A stretch of 64,000 nucleotides of DNA from SIG299 sp045531955 (GCA_045531955.1 JAZSFC010000001.1:132620-196619); one strand, 5' to 3'; positions 26,188 to 35,360 are shown, counted from the stretch's first letter. Numbers and translations: made by a program. Notes: a model not told the origin generated them from the sequence alone.

Positions 26188-26823
26188 GTATCCCAGTTCT
26201 TCACCCACCAGAATCACCTTGATTCTTCCGGCAATGCGGGATTTTCTTGTAATAACGGTTTCACAGCAGATGCAGGCGTCATCCAGACAGTCTACGCAAC
26301 GGCCAAACTTGGCACAAGGGGTGTTAAGGCCAAGGCGGATGCAGTTTGGCGGTGCGGCAATGTTTCGAACCCGGTCCATGGCTGCATCCAGATTAGGAGC
26401 AACTTTGTTCATGCCGGCAACAATCACTACGTTTTTTGGACCGTGGATAAGGCTTGCCACACGGTTACCAAGACCGTCTACATTTACCAGCTGGCCGTCC
26501 AGGGTGATGGCATTGGAACTCATAAAGTAGTAGTCACAGTGGGAAACCTCTGCATAAATGGCATCCCGTTCTTCCTGTGTTTTTGCGGTAGCACGGTCAA
26601 ACACGGTATAGTCGGAATTTTTAAGGTCTGCAATTAAACCGATTTCTTCCAACGTCATGGAGCCTCCCCAGGAAACAGAACAGCCCGGAGTTAAAAAGCG
26701 TTTTGCGGTAAGAAGTGCTTCTTCTTTAGTTTCACAGTAATAGCCTTCAATTCCTCTTAAATTGAACTTGTCAATAAGGGAATCAGCCAGATTTTCGTAG
26801 TATTGCTGCTTTGGTGTGGACAT
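26185..26823 (-). CDS. LUD-domain protein (LutC/YkgG-like)
   Basis: 212 residues. The LUD (DUF162) fold is recognised from SWGGSMTLEEIGL, the central NAITLDGQLVNVDGLGNRV and the later GMNKVAPNLDAAMDR. A cysteine cluster (CAKFGRCVDCLDDACICC) near the C-terminus could hold an iron-sulfur centre. LUD proteins take part in lactate oxidation or other redox chemistry; here there are no LutA or LutB neighbours, so the reaction is unknown. It is convergent with the GH5 gene and divergent from the next gene. Confidence 0.88.
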   Translation of the reverse strand: MSTPKQQYYENLADSLIDKFNLRGIEGYYCETKEEALLTAKRFLTPGCSVSWGGSMTLEEIGLIADLKNSDYTVFDRATAKTQEERDAIYAEVSHCDYYFMSSNAITLDGQLVNVDGLGNRVASLIHGPKNVVIVAGMNKVAPNLDAAMDRVRNIAAPPNCIRLGLNTPCAKFGRCVDCLDDACICCETVITRKSRIAGRIKVILVGEELGY

Positions 26824-26948
26824 GGGGTTACCTGCCTTTCTCGAATAGTTATCTTTTCGTTCATTTTACTACATTCTTCTAATGCTTTCAAGGTTTTTAG
26901 CCGAAAGATATAGTAAGGGATAGTTTGCCCATAAGGAGAAAATCCTAC

Positions 26949-26977
26949 TGGAAATCTGTCTAAGAATATATTATACT
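26949..26977 (+). promoter_or_regulatory. Probable promoter of the arylsulfotransferase-like/topB unit
   Basis: TATACT at 26972-26977 with a weak TGGAAA 17 bases upstream. It lies in the divergent gap between the LUD gene and the next + strand gene. Confidence 0.5.
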
Positions 26978-27037
26978 TAAAGGCGATGTATCTGATATGA
27001 AAATCAGTTACAGGATGAATATAAAAGGGGTGGCCCC

Positions 27038-28855
27038 ATGAAAAAGACAAATATCATTTTAATATTAATAGCAATGTTGAGCCTGCTGGGTCTTGGTGCC
27101 GTAGTGCTTTTCTTTGGTGATACAGAAAAACTTCCGGAGCAGAACAATACCGGAACATTGGAAGGGTATCAGGATAATTATATTGCAGATGAAAATATGA
27201 ATAAGGAAATCGTGGTTAAGGTGGAAGAAGAGTTTGCAGAAGCTTCGGAAATTGGCATTTATACCGCAGAATTCCAGTCTTTGGTGCGGGAAAAAATAAA
27301 TGGCTTAATTTCTGCAAATACCTATACGGAAGATAATCCATTGGTGATTTACAATCCGTTTTTAACCAATTCCCAGTCTCTTTACGTGTATTTTGAAACC
27401 GAAGAGGCGTATGCGGTTTCTTATTCCGTACATACTCCGGAAGCAGATTATGAGGATTTTGGAGCTTTTACCGTGCCTCATCGTCCGGATACTTCCAAGG
27501 TGCATGAATTTCAGATAATCGGTCTGATTCCGAGTGAAACCAATATGATTACCCTTCGGATGATGGATATAAACGGCGTAGTAAAAATCCGCCGGTTCTA
27601 TTTTTACAACGAAAATGCTGTTGCAGCATCTGCTATTGAATTGAAAACAGAACAGGGAACCAAAGAAGTAGAAAATGAAGATAAAACTTTCAGTACCGTA
27701 CCTGCCAGCAATGAGCAGGCAGCAGAGGGAATGTTTGTTGTGTTTCCTGCGGCTAACGAAGTTTCTCCGTACTTGCGCTTTTATGATAACGACGGTGTAC
27801 AGCGTTGTGAAATTCCGTTGGAAACCTATGGTACAAAACGTATGCTGATATTGGATGACTTAATCTTTTTTAAGGTGTCTGCGGAGAAGTTTGTCGGTAT
27901 CAACCGGCTTGGCGAAGTGGTAAAAATCATAACAGATGAAAATTATTCCTTTGGTGATGATTACTGCTTTGATAAAAATAATGACATTTTAGTACTGGCA
28001 TCCGATAAGCGTCAGGCTTCCGTGGATGACTGTATTATCCGCATAAACCGTGTAACTTCGGAAATAACCGAACTTGTGGATTTGGGCGACCTGCTTCCGG
28101 AATATAAAGTAAAATGTGAGAAAAAAGACGGAGTGCAGGATTGGCTTTCTTTAAATTCCATTGCGTTGGTGGAAGGCAACCGGGTTATGGTAAGTGGTGA
28201 CAAAACCGATACCATCATCAAAATCCGCCGCCTGTATAACGACCCGAAAATCACCTTTATGATTGGTAATCCGGAAGAATTTAAGAACACCCCGTATACT
28301 ACATTGTTTGCACAGGAAGATAATGAATTTGAAATGCATCATGGCCTTAATATGATTACTTATCAGCCGTATGACTTAATCCGTGAAACCAGACATTATA
28401 TTTGCCTGCTTCACAATAATGAGGATTTCGAATACGAAAAGCGGCAGGAGCATTATGCCTACTATTACCGTTATTTGGTAGATGATGCGGAAGGTGGAGA
28501 GGATGCCCAGGGAAGTGTGCGTCTGGTAGACAGCTTTGTGTTACCGGAGGTTGGTGACAACGGAAGTATCCAGTGGTATGGGGATCATTTATTGTTTGCT
28601 ACCGATAAAAAGGCAGAGTTTTATGAATATGACAACGAATTTCAGTTGATTACCAAGTATAGTTACAAGGAACCTGTGGTGGAGAAAACCGAGGAAGAAA
28701 AGGAGCATGAAGAGGATTTTCCTCCTGCGGATGCTACCGTTGCTTTCCTGCGAGTAGAAAAGATTGACGTTACAGGGTATTACTATAATGAGGAACCGGT
28801 AATTATTCAGCCGGTAGAGACAGAACTTGAAGGAGCAGAATCCGAGAATGAGTAA
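27038..28855 (+). CDS. Membrane-anchored arylsulfate sulfotransferase-like protein
   Basis: 605 residues. A single N-terminal membrane helix (about 5-27) leaves the rest outside. Residues 60-200 form an N-terminal beta domain; from about 215 the repeats look like a beta-propeller. The stretch DWLSLNSIALVEG followed by VMVSGDKTDTIIKI aligns by eye with the family segment DW-H-x-NS ... S-R-x-x-x-I-x-K-I, but the histidine expected in active AssT enzymes is not there. EMHHGLNM resembles the second His region. So the fold call is reasonable and catalysis is doubtful. Acidic C-terminal tail. The topB gene starts within its last 8 bases. Confidence 0.6.
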   Translation: MKKTNIILILIAMLSLLGLGAVVLFFGDTEKLPEQNNTGTLEGYQDNYIADENMNKEIVVKVEEEFAEASEIGIYTAEFQSLVREKINGLISANTYTEDNPLVIYNPFLTNSQSLYVYFETEEAYAVSYSVHTPEADYEDFGAFTVPHRPDTSKVHEFQIIGLIPSETNMITLRMMDINGVVKIRRFYFYNENAVAASAIELKTEQGTKEVENEDKTFSTVPASNEQAAEGMFVVFPAANEVSPYLRFYDNDGVQRCEIPLETYGTKRMLILDDLIFFKVSAEKFVGINRLGEVVKIITDENYSFGDDYCFDKNNDILVLASDKRQASVDDCIIRINRVTSEITELVDLGDLLPEYKVKCEKKDGVQDWLSLNSIALVEGNRVMVSGDKTDTIIKIRRLYNDPKITFMIGNPEEFKNTPYTTLFAQEDNEFEMHHGLNMITYQPYDLIRETRHYICLLHNNEDFEYEKRQEHYAYYYRYLVDDAEGGEDAQGSVRLVDSFVLPEVGDNGSIQWYGDHLLFATDKKAEFYEYDNEFQLITKYSYKEPVVEKTEEEKEHEEDFPPADATVAFLRVEKIDVTGYYYNEEPVIIQPVETELEGAESENE

Positions 28856-30914
28856 AAAGCTTTTTATTGCAGAAAAACCAAGCGTGGCACAAGAATTTGC
28901 CAAGGCTTTGAAACAAAACTTTTCCCGGAAAGACGGCTATCAGGAGTCAAATGAGAGCGTGGTTACCTGGTGCGTAGGTCACCTGGTTACCATGAGCTAC
29001 CCTGAGGTCTATGATCCGGCATTAAAAAAATGGGCAGTGGAAACACTGCCATTTTTGCCGAAGGAATATAAGTATGAGCTGATTCCTGCCGTGGAAAAGC
29101 AATTTAAAATTGTAAAGGGGCTCTTAAACCGCGAGGACGTGGATTGTATCTACATTTGCACCGACTCGGGACGTGAGGGAGAATACATTTACCGCCTGGT
29201 AGACCAGATGGCAAAGGTTCCTACAAATAAGGAGCGTCGTCGTGTGTGGATTGACTCCCAGACAGAGGAGGAAATTCTTCGCGGTATCAGGGAGGCTAAA
29301 CTTTGGACGGAGTACGATAACTTATCGGACTCTGCTTATTTGCGTGCAAAAGAAGATTACCTGATGGGTATTAATTTCTCCCGTATTTTAACCCTGAAAT
29401 ATGGATATTCTGTCCGTAACTTCATGAAATCCGACAAAAATATCCCGATTTCCGTAGGACGGGTTATGACCTGCGTTCTTGGTATGGTAGTACGCCGTGA
29501 GCGGGAAATCCGAGCTTTTGTAAAGACGCCGTTCTACCGTGTACTGGCCAGTGTACAGGCAGGAGACAGTGACAAAACTTTTGATGCGGAATTCCGTGCA
29601 GTGGAGGGCAGCAAATACTTTAATACACCTATGATGTATAAGGAAAACGGCTTCAAAAAGGAAGAAGATGCCAAAGCTTTGATAGACAGTCTACAGGGAC
29701 AGCTTGCCAGAGTACACAAGGTGGAGCGTAAAAAAGAAAATAAAAATGCGCCGCTTTTGTTTAACCTGGCAGAACTTCAGAATGAATGCTCCAAGCTGTT
29801 TAAAATCAGTCCGGATGAAACCTTAAAAATCACTCAGGAATTATACGAAAAGAAATTGGTAACCTACCCAAGAACCGATGCCAGAGTGCTGTCTACGGCA
29901 GTTGCCAAAGAAATTTATAAGAACATCGCCGGCCTCAGAAATTTTGGTCCGGCAGGAAACTTTGCTTCCGAAATTATAGAAAATAAGAGCTATCAGGGAC
30001 TGGCAAAAACCAGATACGTCAATGATAAGCAGATTACCGATCACTACGCCATTATCCCAACGGGACAGGGTTTATCTGCCTTGAATTCCGTGTCTGCGGT
30101 GGCCGGTAAGGTATATCAGTTAATCTGCCGCCGTTTTTTAAGCATTTTCTATCCGCCGGCAGTGTATCAGAAGCTGGCCATTGAACTGTTAATCGGCGAA
30201 GAACATTTCTTTGCCAACTTTAAAGTGCTGCTTGACGAGGGCTACTATAAGGTGGCAGGAAATCCGGGAAAGAAGCGTCAGGAAACGAAAGAAACAGGCG
30301 GAACTCCAAATGCATCCGAAGAGAGTGAGGATGGCGATATGGATAGCAAAAAAGCCAAGGACTCCGGTGAAGAAGAGTTGGAATTCGGCGAAGACATGCT
30401 TGCTCTGTTCCAAAATTTAAAATCCGGCATGGAGCTTCCCGTAAAGGAATTTAACATCAAGGAAGGCGAAACCTCACCGCCAAAGCGGTACAATTCCGGT
30501 TCCTTAATTCTTGCCATGGAAAATGCGGGTCAGCTTATCGAAGATGAAGAACTTCGTGCCCAGATTAAGGGCAGTGGTATCGGTACCAGTGCAACCCGTG
30601 CGGAAATTTTAAACAAGCTGATTAAGATTACATATTTGAATTTAAATAAAAAGACCCAGATTATCACACCAACCTTGCTTGGCGAAGTGATTTACGACGT
30701 GGTGGCATGCTCCATCAAGTCGCTGCTTAACGCAGAGCTTACCGCCAGCTGGGAAAAGGGCCTTACTTACGTTGCGGAGGGCAGTATTACTTCTGAGGAG
30801 TACATGCAGAAGCTGGAGGGCTTTGTGAGCCGCATGACCAATGGAGTTAAAGGATTGAATAACCAGAATTCCATTGTGGGATTATTTATAGAGTCAGCAA
30901 AAAATTATAAGTAG
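28848..30914 (+). CDS. topB: DNA topoisomerase III-like type IA topoisomerase
   Basis: 688 residues. The Toprim domain begins at KKLFIAEKPSVAQEFAKAL and includes CTDSGREGEYIYRL. The catalytic tyrosine is in LVTYPRTDARVL. The GIGTSATRAEIL motif follows. A charged low-complexity insert (about residues 478-515, rich in Glu, Asp, Ser and Lys) interrupts the C-terminal half and is not usual. No C-terminal zinc fingers. The start is ATG 28848, overlapping the upstream stop by 8 bases. TopB-type enzymes are also common on conjugative elements, but codon use here matches the neighbours. Confidence 0.92.
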   Translation: MSKKLFIAEKPSVAQEFAKALKQNFSRKDGYQESNESVVTWCVGHLVTMSYPEVYDPALKKWAVETLPFLPKEYKYELIPAVEKQFKIVKGLLNREDVDCIYICTDSGREGEYIYRLVDQMAKVPTNKERRRVWIDSQTEEEILRGIREAKLWTEYDNLSDSAYLRAKEDYLMGINFSRILTLKYGYSVRNFMKSDKNIPISVGRVMTCVLGMVVRREREIRAFVKTPFYRVLASVQAGDSDKTFDAEFRAVEGSKYFNTPMMYKENGFKKEEDAKALIDSLQGQLARVHKVERKKENKNAPLLFNLAELQNECSKLFKISPDETLKITQELYEKKLVTYPRTDARVLSTAVAKEIYKNIAGLRNFGPAGNFASEIIENKSYQGLAKTRYVNDKQITDHYAIIPTGQGLSALNSVSAVAGKVYQLICRRFLSIFYPPAVYQKLAIELLIGEEHFFANFKVLLDEGYYKVAGNPGKKRQETKETGGTPNASEESEDGDMDSKKAKDSGEEELEFGEDMLALFQNLKSGMELPVKEFNIKEGETSPPKRYNSGSLILAMENAGQLIEDEELRAQIKGSGIGTSATRAEILNKLIKITYLNLNKKTQIITPTLLGEVIYDVVACSIKSLLNAELTASWEKGLTYVAEGSITSEEYMQKLEGFVSRMTNGVKGLNNQNSIVGLFIESAKNYK

Positions 30915-30939
30915 TATATCATTAAAATGATATAGAGTA

Positions 30940-31110
30940 ACAGTTTCGGGGAAACAGGTGAAACTCCTGTACGAGCCCGTCGCCGTGAAGCGAATGTTTT
31001 GTTGCGGTTCTAACCTTGGTGCCACAACCAGGGGACACGTCATTGGAACAAATCCGAGAAGACGAACCGTGATATCGCCAAGTCGAAATACCCGGCTGTT
31101 ATCATCCTTT
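30940..31110 (+). promoter_or_regulatory. Cobalamin riboswitch
   Basis: The 5' core reads GGGGAAACAGGTGAAACTCC near 30948, matching the conserved GGGAA-x-GGTGAAA-TCC block. CCGTCGCCGTGAAGCG and TGCCACAACC follow. The B12 box at 31080-31096 (AAGTCGAAATACCCGGC) is clear. It precedes a lipoprotein and ECF S component; a GC-rich segment at 31117-31134 could be part of the expression platform. It should lower expression when cobalamin is abundant. Confidence 0.85.
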
Positions 31111-31168
31111 GCAGTATGCCGCGGGCGCCGGCAAAAAGGGAATACAATTTAATTTAGGAGGAAATTAT

Positions 31169-31612
31169 ATGAAGTTTACAAGTAACAAGAAGATTACTTC
31201 GTTACTCCTTTGTATGATGCTTATTGTGGCTATGGCATTAACAGCAGGATGTGGCGGAAAGAAGCAGCAGGAGAATAATTCTTCTGCAGGACAGGAAGTG
31301 TCTGTTAACAAGTTAGGTGAAGGAAAGACTCAGTTTAACTTTACCGTAGTGGATAAGGATGGCAAGGAAACAGCCTTTGATATCCATACCGACAAAACCA
31401 CCGTCGGGGATGCATTATTGGAACTTGGCTTAATTGCAGGTGAAGAAGGTGCCTATGGTCTTTATGTAAAGCAGGTTAACGGCATCACGGCTGACTATGA
31501 TGTGGACCAGACCTATTGGGCATTTTACATCAATGGTGAATACGGTATGACCGGTGTGGATGTTACCAATATAGAAGCCGGTGCAACCTATAGTTTTAAG
31601 GTTGAAAGGTAA
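31169..31612 (+). CDS. DUF4430 (transcobalamin C-terminal-like) lipoprotein
   Basis: 147 residues. Signal peptide with lipobox LTAGC, then a short Ser/Gln linker and a DUF4430 domain (TVGDALLELGL ... YWAFYINGEYGMTGVD). Related domains occur at the C-terminus of intrinsic factor and transcobalamin and in bacterial corrinoid-handling surface proteins. Control by a cobalamin riboswitch and coupling to an ECF S component support a role in capturing corrinoids at the outer face of the membrane. TTAGGAGG precedes the ATG at 31169. The stop overlaps the next start by one base. Confidence 0.87.
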   Translation: MKFTSNKKITSLLLCMMLIVAMALTAGCGGKKQQENNSSAGQEVSVNKLGEGKTQFNFTVVDKDGKETAFDIHTDKTTVGDALLELGLIAGEEGAYGLYVKQVNGITADYDVDQTYWAFYINGEYGMTGVDVTNIEAGATYSFKVER

Positions 31613-32124
31613 TGAAGCTGAAGATTAGGGAAATTGCAGTATTTGGCATGCTGGGGGCGTTGATGTATGCTTCCAAAATGCTCATGGAAGTATTGCCGAA
31701 TATTCATCTTCTTGGAGTGTTTACCATTGCTTTTACTGTGGTTTACAGAAAAAAAGCGCTGTATCCGATTTACATTTACGTTTTGTTAAATGGTTTATTC
31801 AGCGGATTTGCCACCTGGTGGATTCCGTATTTATATGTTTGGGCAGTGCTATGGGGCATAACCATGCTTTTACCTAAGCAGATGCCCAAAAAGATACAGC
31901 CAATCGTGTATATGGTGGTAAATGCCTGCCACGGATTTGCTTTTGGCATACTATACGCGCCTGCGCAGGCACTTTTATTCGGATTGAGCTTTCAGGGAAT
32001 GTTGGCATGGATTGCTGCCGGACTTCCGTTTGATATTACCCACGGAATCAGTAACTTCATCTGCGGAGTACTTATTGTGCCAATCGTACATGTGTTACGG
32101 CGTTTGGAAAACAGTGTAAACTAA
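31612..32124 (+). CDS. ECF transporter S component, probably for cobalamin or a precursor
   Basis: 170 residues with five or six membrane helices. The N-terminal REIAVFGMLGALMYASKMLM carries the small-residue AxxxA-like motif S components use to contact the T component. No EcfA or EcfT gene is nearby, so it would use a shared energising module (group II ECF). Substrate is inferred from the upstream riboswitch and the DUF4430 lipoprotein it is translationally coupled to. Confidence 0.82.
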   Translation: MKLKIREIAVFGMLGALMYASKMLMEVLPNIHLLGVFTIAFTVVYRKKALYPIYIYVLLNGLFSGFATWWIPYLYVWAVLWGITMLLPKQMPKKIQPIVYMVVNACHGFAFGILYAPAQALLFGLSFQGMLAWIAAGLPFDITHGISNFICGVLIVPIVHVLRRLENSVN

Positions 32125-32137
32125 TATCCAGCAAATA

Positions 32138-32199
32138 AGAAAAGCATATCTCCGAGTGAACCGTTAGCGTTAGCGGGTTCAAAGGAGATATGCTTTTCT
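32138..32199. terminator. Bidirectional terminator with two-tier hairpin
   Basis: AGAAAAGCATATCTCC/GGAGATATGCTTTTCT, 16 paired bases, with an inner GAACC/GGTTC stem enclosing CGTTAGCG. It lies between convergent operons. Confidence 0.88.
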
Positions 32200-32203
32200 A
32201 CTG

Positions 32204-32536
32204 TTATTTTTTTCTATATTTCGGTTCAATCACCGTGGTAAAGAAAATCATAAGTCCGATGCTGACAATCATGCATCCAACCATAGAAACCAATATTACC
32301 AAAAGAATATTAGCCGGTGTCAGCAGTGGAAGCCCAAGGGCGGTGTAAAGAACTGCTGCCACGAACCAAAGCTTGCTCATAGCCTTATTATAGGCACGGA
32401 CATCGGTTACTTCAAACTGCTCCGCATTGGCCCAGAAGCCGCTTGGTTTGTCGGAATGGCGGCATCGGATACCCATGATAAGAAAGAAGAGTCCAATCAG
32501 TGCAAAGGCAGAAAAACCATAAATTCCGGGGGTCAT
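32204..32536 (-). CDS. Small three-helix membrane protein (DUF3784-like)
   Basis: 110 residues. A hydrophobic N-terminal helix, a short exposed loop (RCRHSDKPSGFW), then a segment VTDVRAYNKAMSKLW and two more helices. This arrangement resembles DUF3784 proteins, which have no known activity. GGAGG precedes the ATG, which overlaps the upstream stop by 4 bases. It is the last gene of the GntR-led operon. Confidence 0.65.
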   Translation of the reverse strand: MTPGIYGFSAFALIGLFFLIMGIRCRHSDKPSGFWANAEQFEVTDVRAYNKAMSKLWFVAAVLYTALGLPLLTPANILLVILVSMVGCMIVSIGLMIFFTTVIEPKYRKK

Positions 32537-33336
32537 ACGCTTTCCTCCTTTTTGTAAAGATTATATGCATATCGAGCAACGAAAGCTACGGCAATAAGTA
32601 ATAGTACTTCTACAATCCAGACAGGAGCACCAAGACCTGTAATTACCACAGTTAGGAAATCTACCGCAAAGTGGATGCCAAAGGCAATAAACCAATAGGT
32701 TCTGCTTTTGACAGAAACTGCTTTGTAAACCAATACAGAAAGGGCAATCTGCAGGACGAGGGCGGCCAGACGTTCCACACCAGCCATATAAAACTGCCAG
32801 GAAGGAAGCTCCCAAAGTACTTTTATTTGTTCAAAGGTGGTTTGTTGAAGCTCGGCATCTACCAGTTCTACGGAAGCCTGCAGAGCTCCGGAATTAATCA
32901 TTAATGCTGTCATTAAATTGCTGACATAAGTCATACCCACAAGCAGGATAGCTTCGATACCGCCGTGACCGATACCGTACATCAGGGCATTTGGTTTATT
33001 TAAAGAATCTTTCATGAAGAACTTCATGGCAATCAGCCGGCCGGTTTCTTCAAATAGTGCTGCTGCCAGCCCGCCGTACAATCCGTAGAGAATGATATTG
33101 TCGGTAAGCAGGGTTCCGGTTGCGGTTAACACAACAGAGTGTAACAGTGGCTCTAACATAAGTGCAAATACAATGAAGGTTGCACAGCCGATAACAAAAG
33201 AGGTTAGCTTGGCTTTTAACTTGATTTTTACCAAAATTAAAAGTACAATCGGCAAAACGATGGAAAGAATCAGTGAAAGTACCATACCAATCAAGCTTGC
33301 TGTGGAGACGGTGCCCCATTCCATAACAGTGTTCAT
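32533..33336 (-). CDS. YhfC-family intramembrane metalloprotease
   Basis: 267 residues with seven or eight helices. The EExxR-like ALFEETGRLIAMK and the later YGIGHGGIEAILL (His and Glu) are the catalytic-site signatures of the YhfC group, related to CPBP/Abi proteases. AAAGGAG precedes the ATG. Position in a GntR-controlled operon with a DUF5808 membrane protein suggests a role in envelope stress or signalling, by inference only. Confidence 0.83.
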   Translation of the reverse strand: MNTVMEWGTVSTASLIGMVLSLILSIVLPIVLLILVKIKLKAKLTSFVIGCATFIVFALMLEPLLHSVVLTATGTLLTDNIILYGLYGGLAAALFEETGRLIAMKFFMKDSLNKPNALMYGIGHGGIEAILLVGMTYVSNLMTALMINSGALQASVELVDAELQQTTFEQIKVLWELPSWQFYMAGVERLAALVLQIALSVLVYKAVSVKSRTYWFIAFGIHFAVDFLTVVITGLGAPVWIVEVLLLIAVAFVARYAYNLYKKEESV

Positions 33337-33353
33337 AAGTTATTCTCCTTTCG

Positions 33354-34745
33354 TTAATTCAAATGTTTAAGGGTAGTGTATATACTCTCAAGTTCAGCGG
33401 AATCTTCCATGCTAAACAGGTAGTTTGTTCCGTCGATGGTGCGTATCAGCAAGAAGGCATCATCATACGGGTCCAGACAAAGCAGACCGCTTTGTACCAT
33501 GTCCTTGATACTAAATTTTCCCTTGTATAAATGCGGGAAATTGGTGCCCCAGGTTTTGGAGGCTTCCGGCATCTCGGTAAGATAGGTGACTGCATAAATT
33601 TCATCCAAAGGAATGGCGTATTCCAATTCGGTGTGATGGGCTTCCAGAGCGGTTTCGGTTAAAACCACCGTAGGTTCGGTAAATTCCTCCTTGACGGTAA
33701 ACAGCCCGATAAACGGAAGAAGCAGCAACATGACAACTGCAAAAATGTCTAACGCTTTACCGACCGGGTGGGCAAAATTTACGGTAACGCCAAAACCTAC
33801 ACGGGAATTGACGAACAGATTGTTGTCGTTTTTGTTGTAGCAGACAATTCCGTATGGCCAGTTATCGTCTTCATCCATCAGAATCTCGGAAGGTTGTTCT
33901 TTGTTAAGGCGTTGTTGCTCTTTGCGGATTTTCAGTTCCATACCAACTACCAGAGCAAGTATGCCGGTTACAAAAAGAGCAAGGGCAATGAGGAAAGCCC
34001 ATTCGGAAACAAACAACAACAGGGCGCTAAAACTGATGGCGGCACTTAACCAGCTGACATACATCCAACATTTGCTCCAGTAATAACGGCGGATGCGGGT
34101 AAGCACTGCGGTAAGGGTAACATCGCTGTTGACCCGGTCCTCCTTTTTGCGGAGTACGGTATAGCAGTAGTAGCACGCTAAAATAGTGGAGGAGTTGCAC
34201 AAAATCACAATGAGCAGTGCGGGAAGGGAACCCTCCACCGGAACCACAAGCGGAAACATCAGAGGAATCAGACTGACCAACAGCGGCAATAAGAAATTGA
34301 CAAAGGTGTAGGTGCTTTGCTTTTCCTCAAATAGGTCGGCAAGAGAGGTGTCGGCAACCTGTATCTTTACAAGCTCCGGACGATACCAGTTTTCCTTTTT
34401 TAATGCACGCATTGCTTTTACTGCTTTAACATACGGAATATTCGGAACAATGATGATGGCGTCCACCCATAGCATAACGTAGGTCAGGATAACGGAGAGA
34501 TATTCCATAAAAAAGACAGGAATATAGAGCAATGCCAAGAGAATGCAGGTAATGGTAAGTTCTTTTGAATACTTTTTTGTAATAGTAAGAACACGCGGAT
34601 CTTCCCAGGCTTCTTTTGGAATAGTGGTGGAAAGAATCAGGTTATTCTTTGGCTTACGTTCATTTAACATGGTAAAGTAAAGGACCGGCAGTATTGGTAC
34701 AAAGCAAATGGCCAGAAATAAATTCATGATTGCAATAAAACTCAT
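33354..34745 (-). CDS. Polytopic membrane protein with DUF5808-like and PH-like regions
   Basis: 463 residues. About nine hydrophobic helices. Residues 305-340 (DNWPYGIVCYNKNDNNLFVN, then RVGFGVTVNFAHP) fit DUF5808, known from proteins beside GntR/YtrA-type regulators. The C-terminal soluble part resembles a bacterial PH domain. GGAGG lies 8 bases before the ATG. It is co-transcribed with the GntR regulator 11 bases upstream. Function unknown. Confidence 0.7.
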   Translation of the reverse strand: MSFIAIMNLFLAICFVPILPVLYFTMLNERKPKNNLILSTTIPKEAWEDPRVLTITKKYSKELTITCILLALLYIPVFFMEYLSVILTYVMLWVDAIIIVPNIPYVKAVKAMRALKKENWYRPELVKIQVADTSLADLFEEKQSTYTFVNFLLPLLVSLIPLMFPLVVPVEGSLPALLIVILCNSSTILACYYCYTVLRKKEDRVNSDVTLTAVLTRIRRYYWSKCWMYVSWLSAAISFSALLLFVSEWAFLIALALFVTGILALVVGMELKIRKEQQRLNKEQPSEILMDEDDNWPYGIVCYNKNDNNLFVNSRVGFGVTVNFAHPVGKALDIFAVVMLLLLPFIGLFTVKEEFTEPTVVLTETALEAHHTELEYAIPLDEIYAVTYLTEMPEASKTWGTNFPHLYKGKFSIKDMVQSGLLCLDPYDDAFLLIRTIDGTNYLFSMEDSAELESIYTTLKHLN

Positions 34746-34756
34746 AATTTTCCTCC

Positions 34757-35137
34757 TTATTCTCCCTTGTTTAATTCATCATATAATTTGCTGCAGGCGG
34801 AAAGTAATTCTTCTTTGGTGACTCCGTCCACATAGAGTTCGGAAAGTAACAATTTTAGCGCCGGATGTTCGGTAAGTGGCGGATGCTGTTCCGGCACTCT
34901 GGCAGGATTTATCATGGCGCCGAGACGGCGGTCGGTAATTAAATACCCCTCCTGCTTCAATAACTGATAGGCTTTATTAACAGTCATGGTGTTTACTCCG
35001 GTTTCTGCTGCCAGGGTACGGATGGGTGGCAGTTTTTCGCCGGGGGTTAATTCTCCGTTTGCAATGCCCAACACGATTTGGTTACGGATTTGCATGTATA
35101 TCGGCGTTTCATCGGCAAAATCCAGTTTTAACAGCAT
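34757..35137 (-). CDS. GntR-family regulator, YtrA subfamily
   Basis: 126 residues. The winged helix-turn-helix (YMQIRNQIVLGIANGELTPG, then LPPIRTLAAETGVNTMTVNKAY) is followed by a very short C-terminal dimerisation helix pair, as in YtrA. It heads the membrane-protein operon. A TTTGTATTA-N7-TAATACAAA palindrome upstream is the likely operator, so autoregulation is expected. The ATG is preceded by GGGAG. Confidence 0.9.
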   Translation of the reverse strand: MLLKLDFADETPIYMQIRNQIVLGIANGELTPGEKLPPIRTLAAETGVNTMTVNKAYQLLKQEGYLITDRRLGAMINPARVPEQHPPLTEHPALKLLLSELYVDGVTKEELLSACSKLYDELNKGE

Positions 35138-35200
35138 GGTTTTACAACTCCCTTCTTTTGCAGATATGTATAAATACAGTAATTACTATAAAATACACCG

Positions 35201-35225
35201 TTTGTATTATTGATAGTAATACAAA
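35201..35225. promoter_or_regulatory. Probable GntR operator
   Basis: Perfect 9-base inverted repeat TTTGTATTA-N7-TAATACAAA. It overlaps the likely minus-strand promoter (TTGACT near 35240 and TACTAT about 18 bases away) of the GntR operon. Confidence 0.65.
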
Positions 35226-35256
35226 GCATACAAAAAGTCAATAGTGAAAAAGAAAA

Positions 35257-35285
35257 TTGTAATTTACAGGAACCTATGGTATACT
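35257..35285 (+). promoter_or_regulatory. Promoter of the 5'-nucleotidase gene
   Basis: TTGTAA at 35257-35262, 17-base spacer, extended -10 TGGTATACT ending at 35285. Confidence 0.7.
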
Positions 35286-35360
35286 GGCGTGGGCGGCGGA
35301 GCCGATACAGGCATCGCCGGATGATAGGAACAAAAGGTTATTAAAGAAAGAGGTACAGGT

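Noticed and set aside
30958..31152. A 64-residue frame inside the cobalamin riboswitch
   Set aside because: It covers conserved riboswitch blocks and has no ribosome site.
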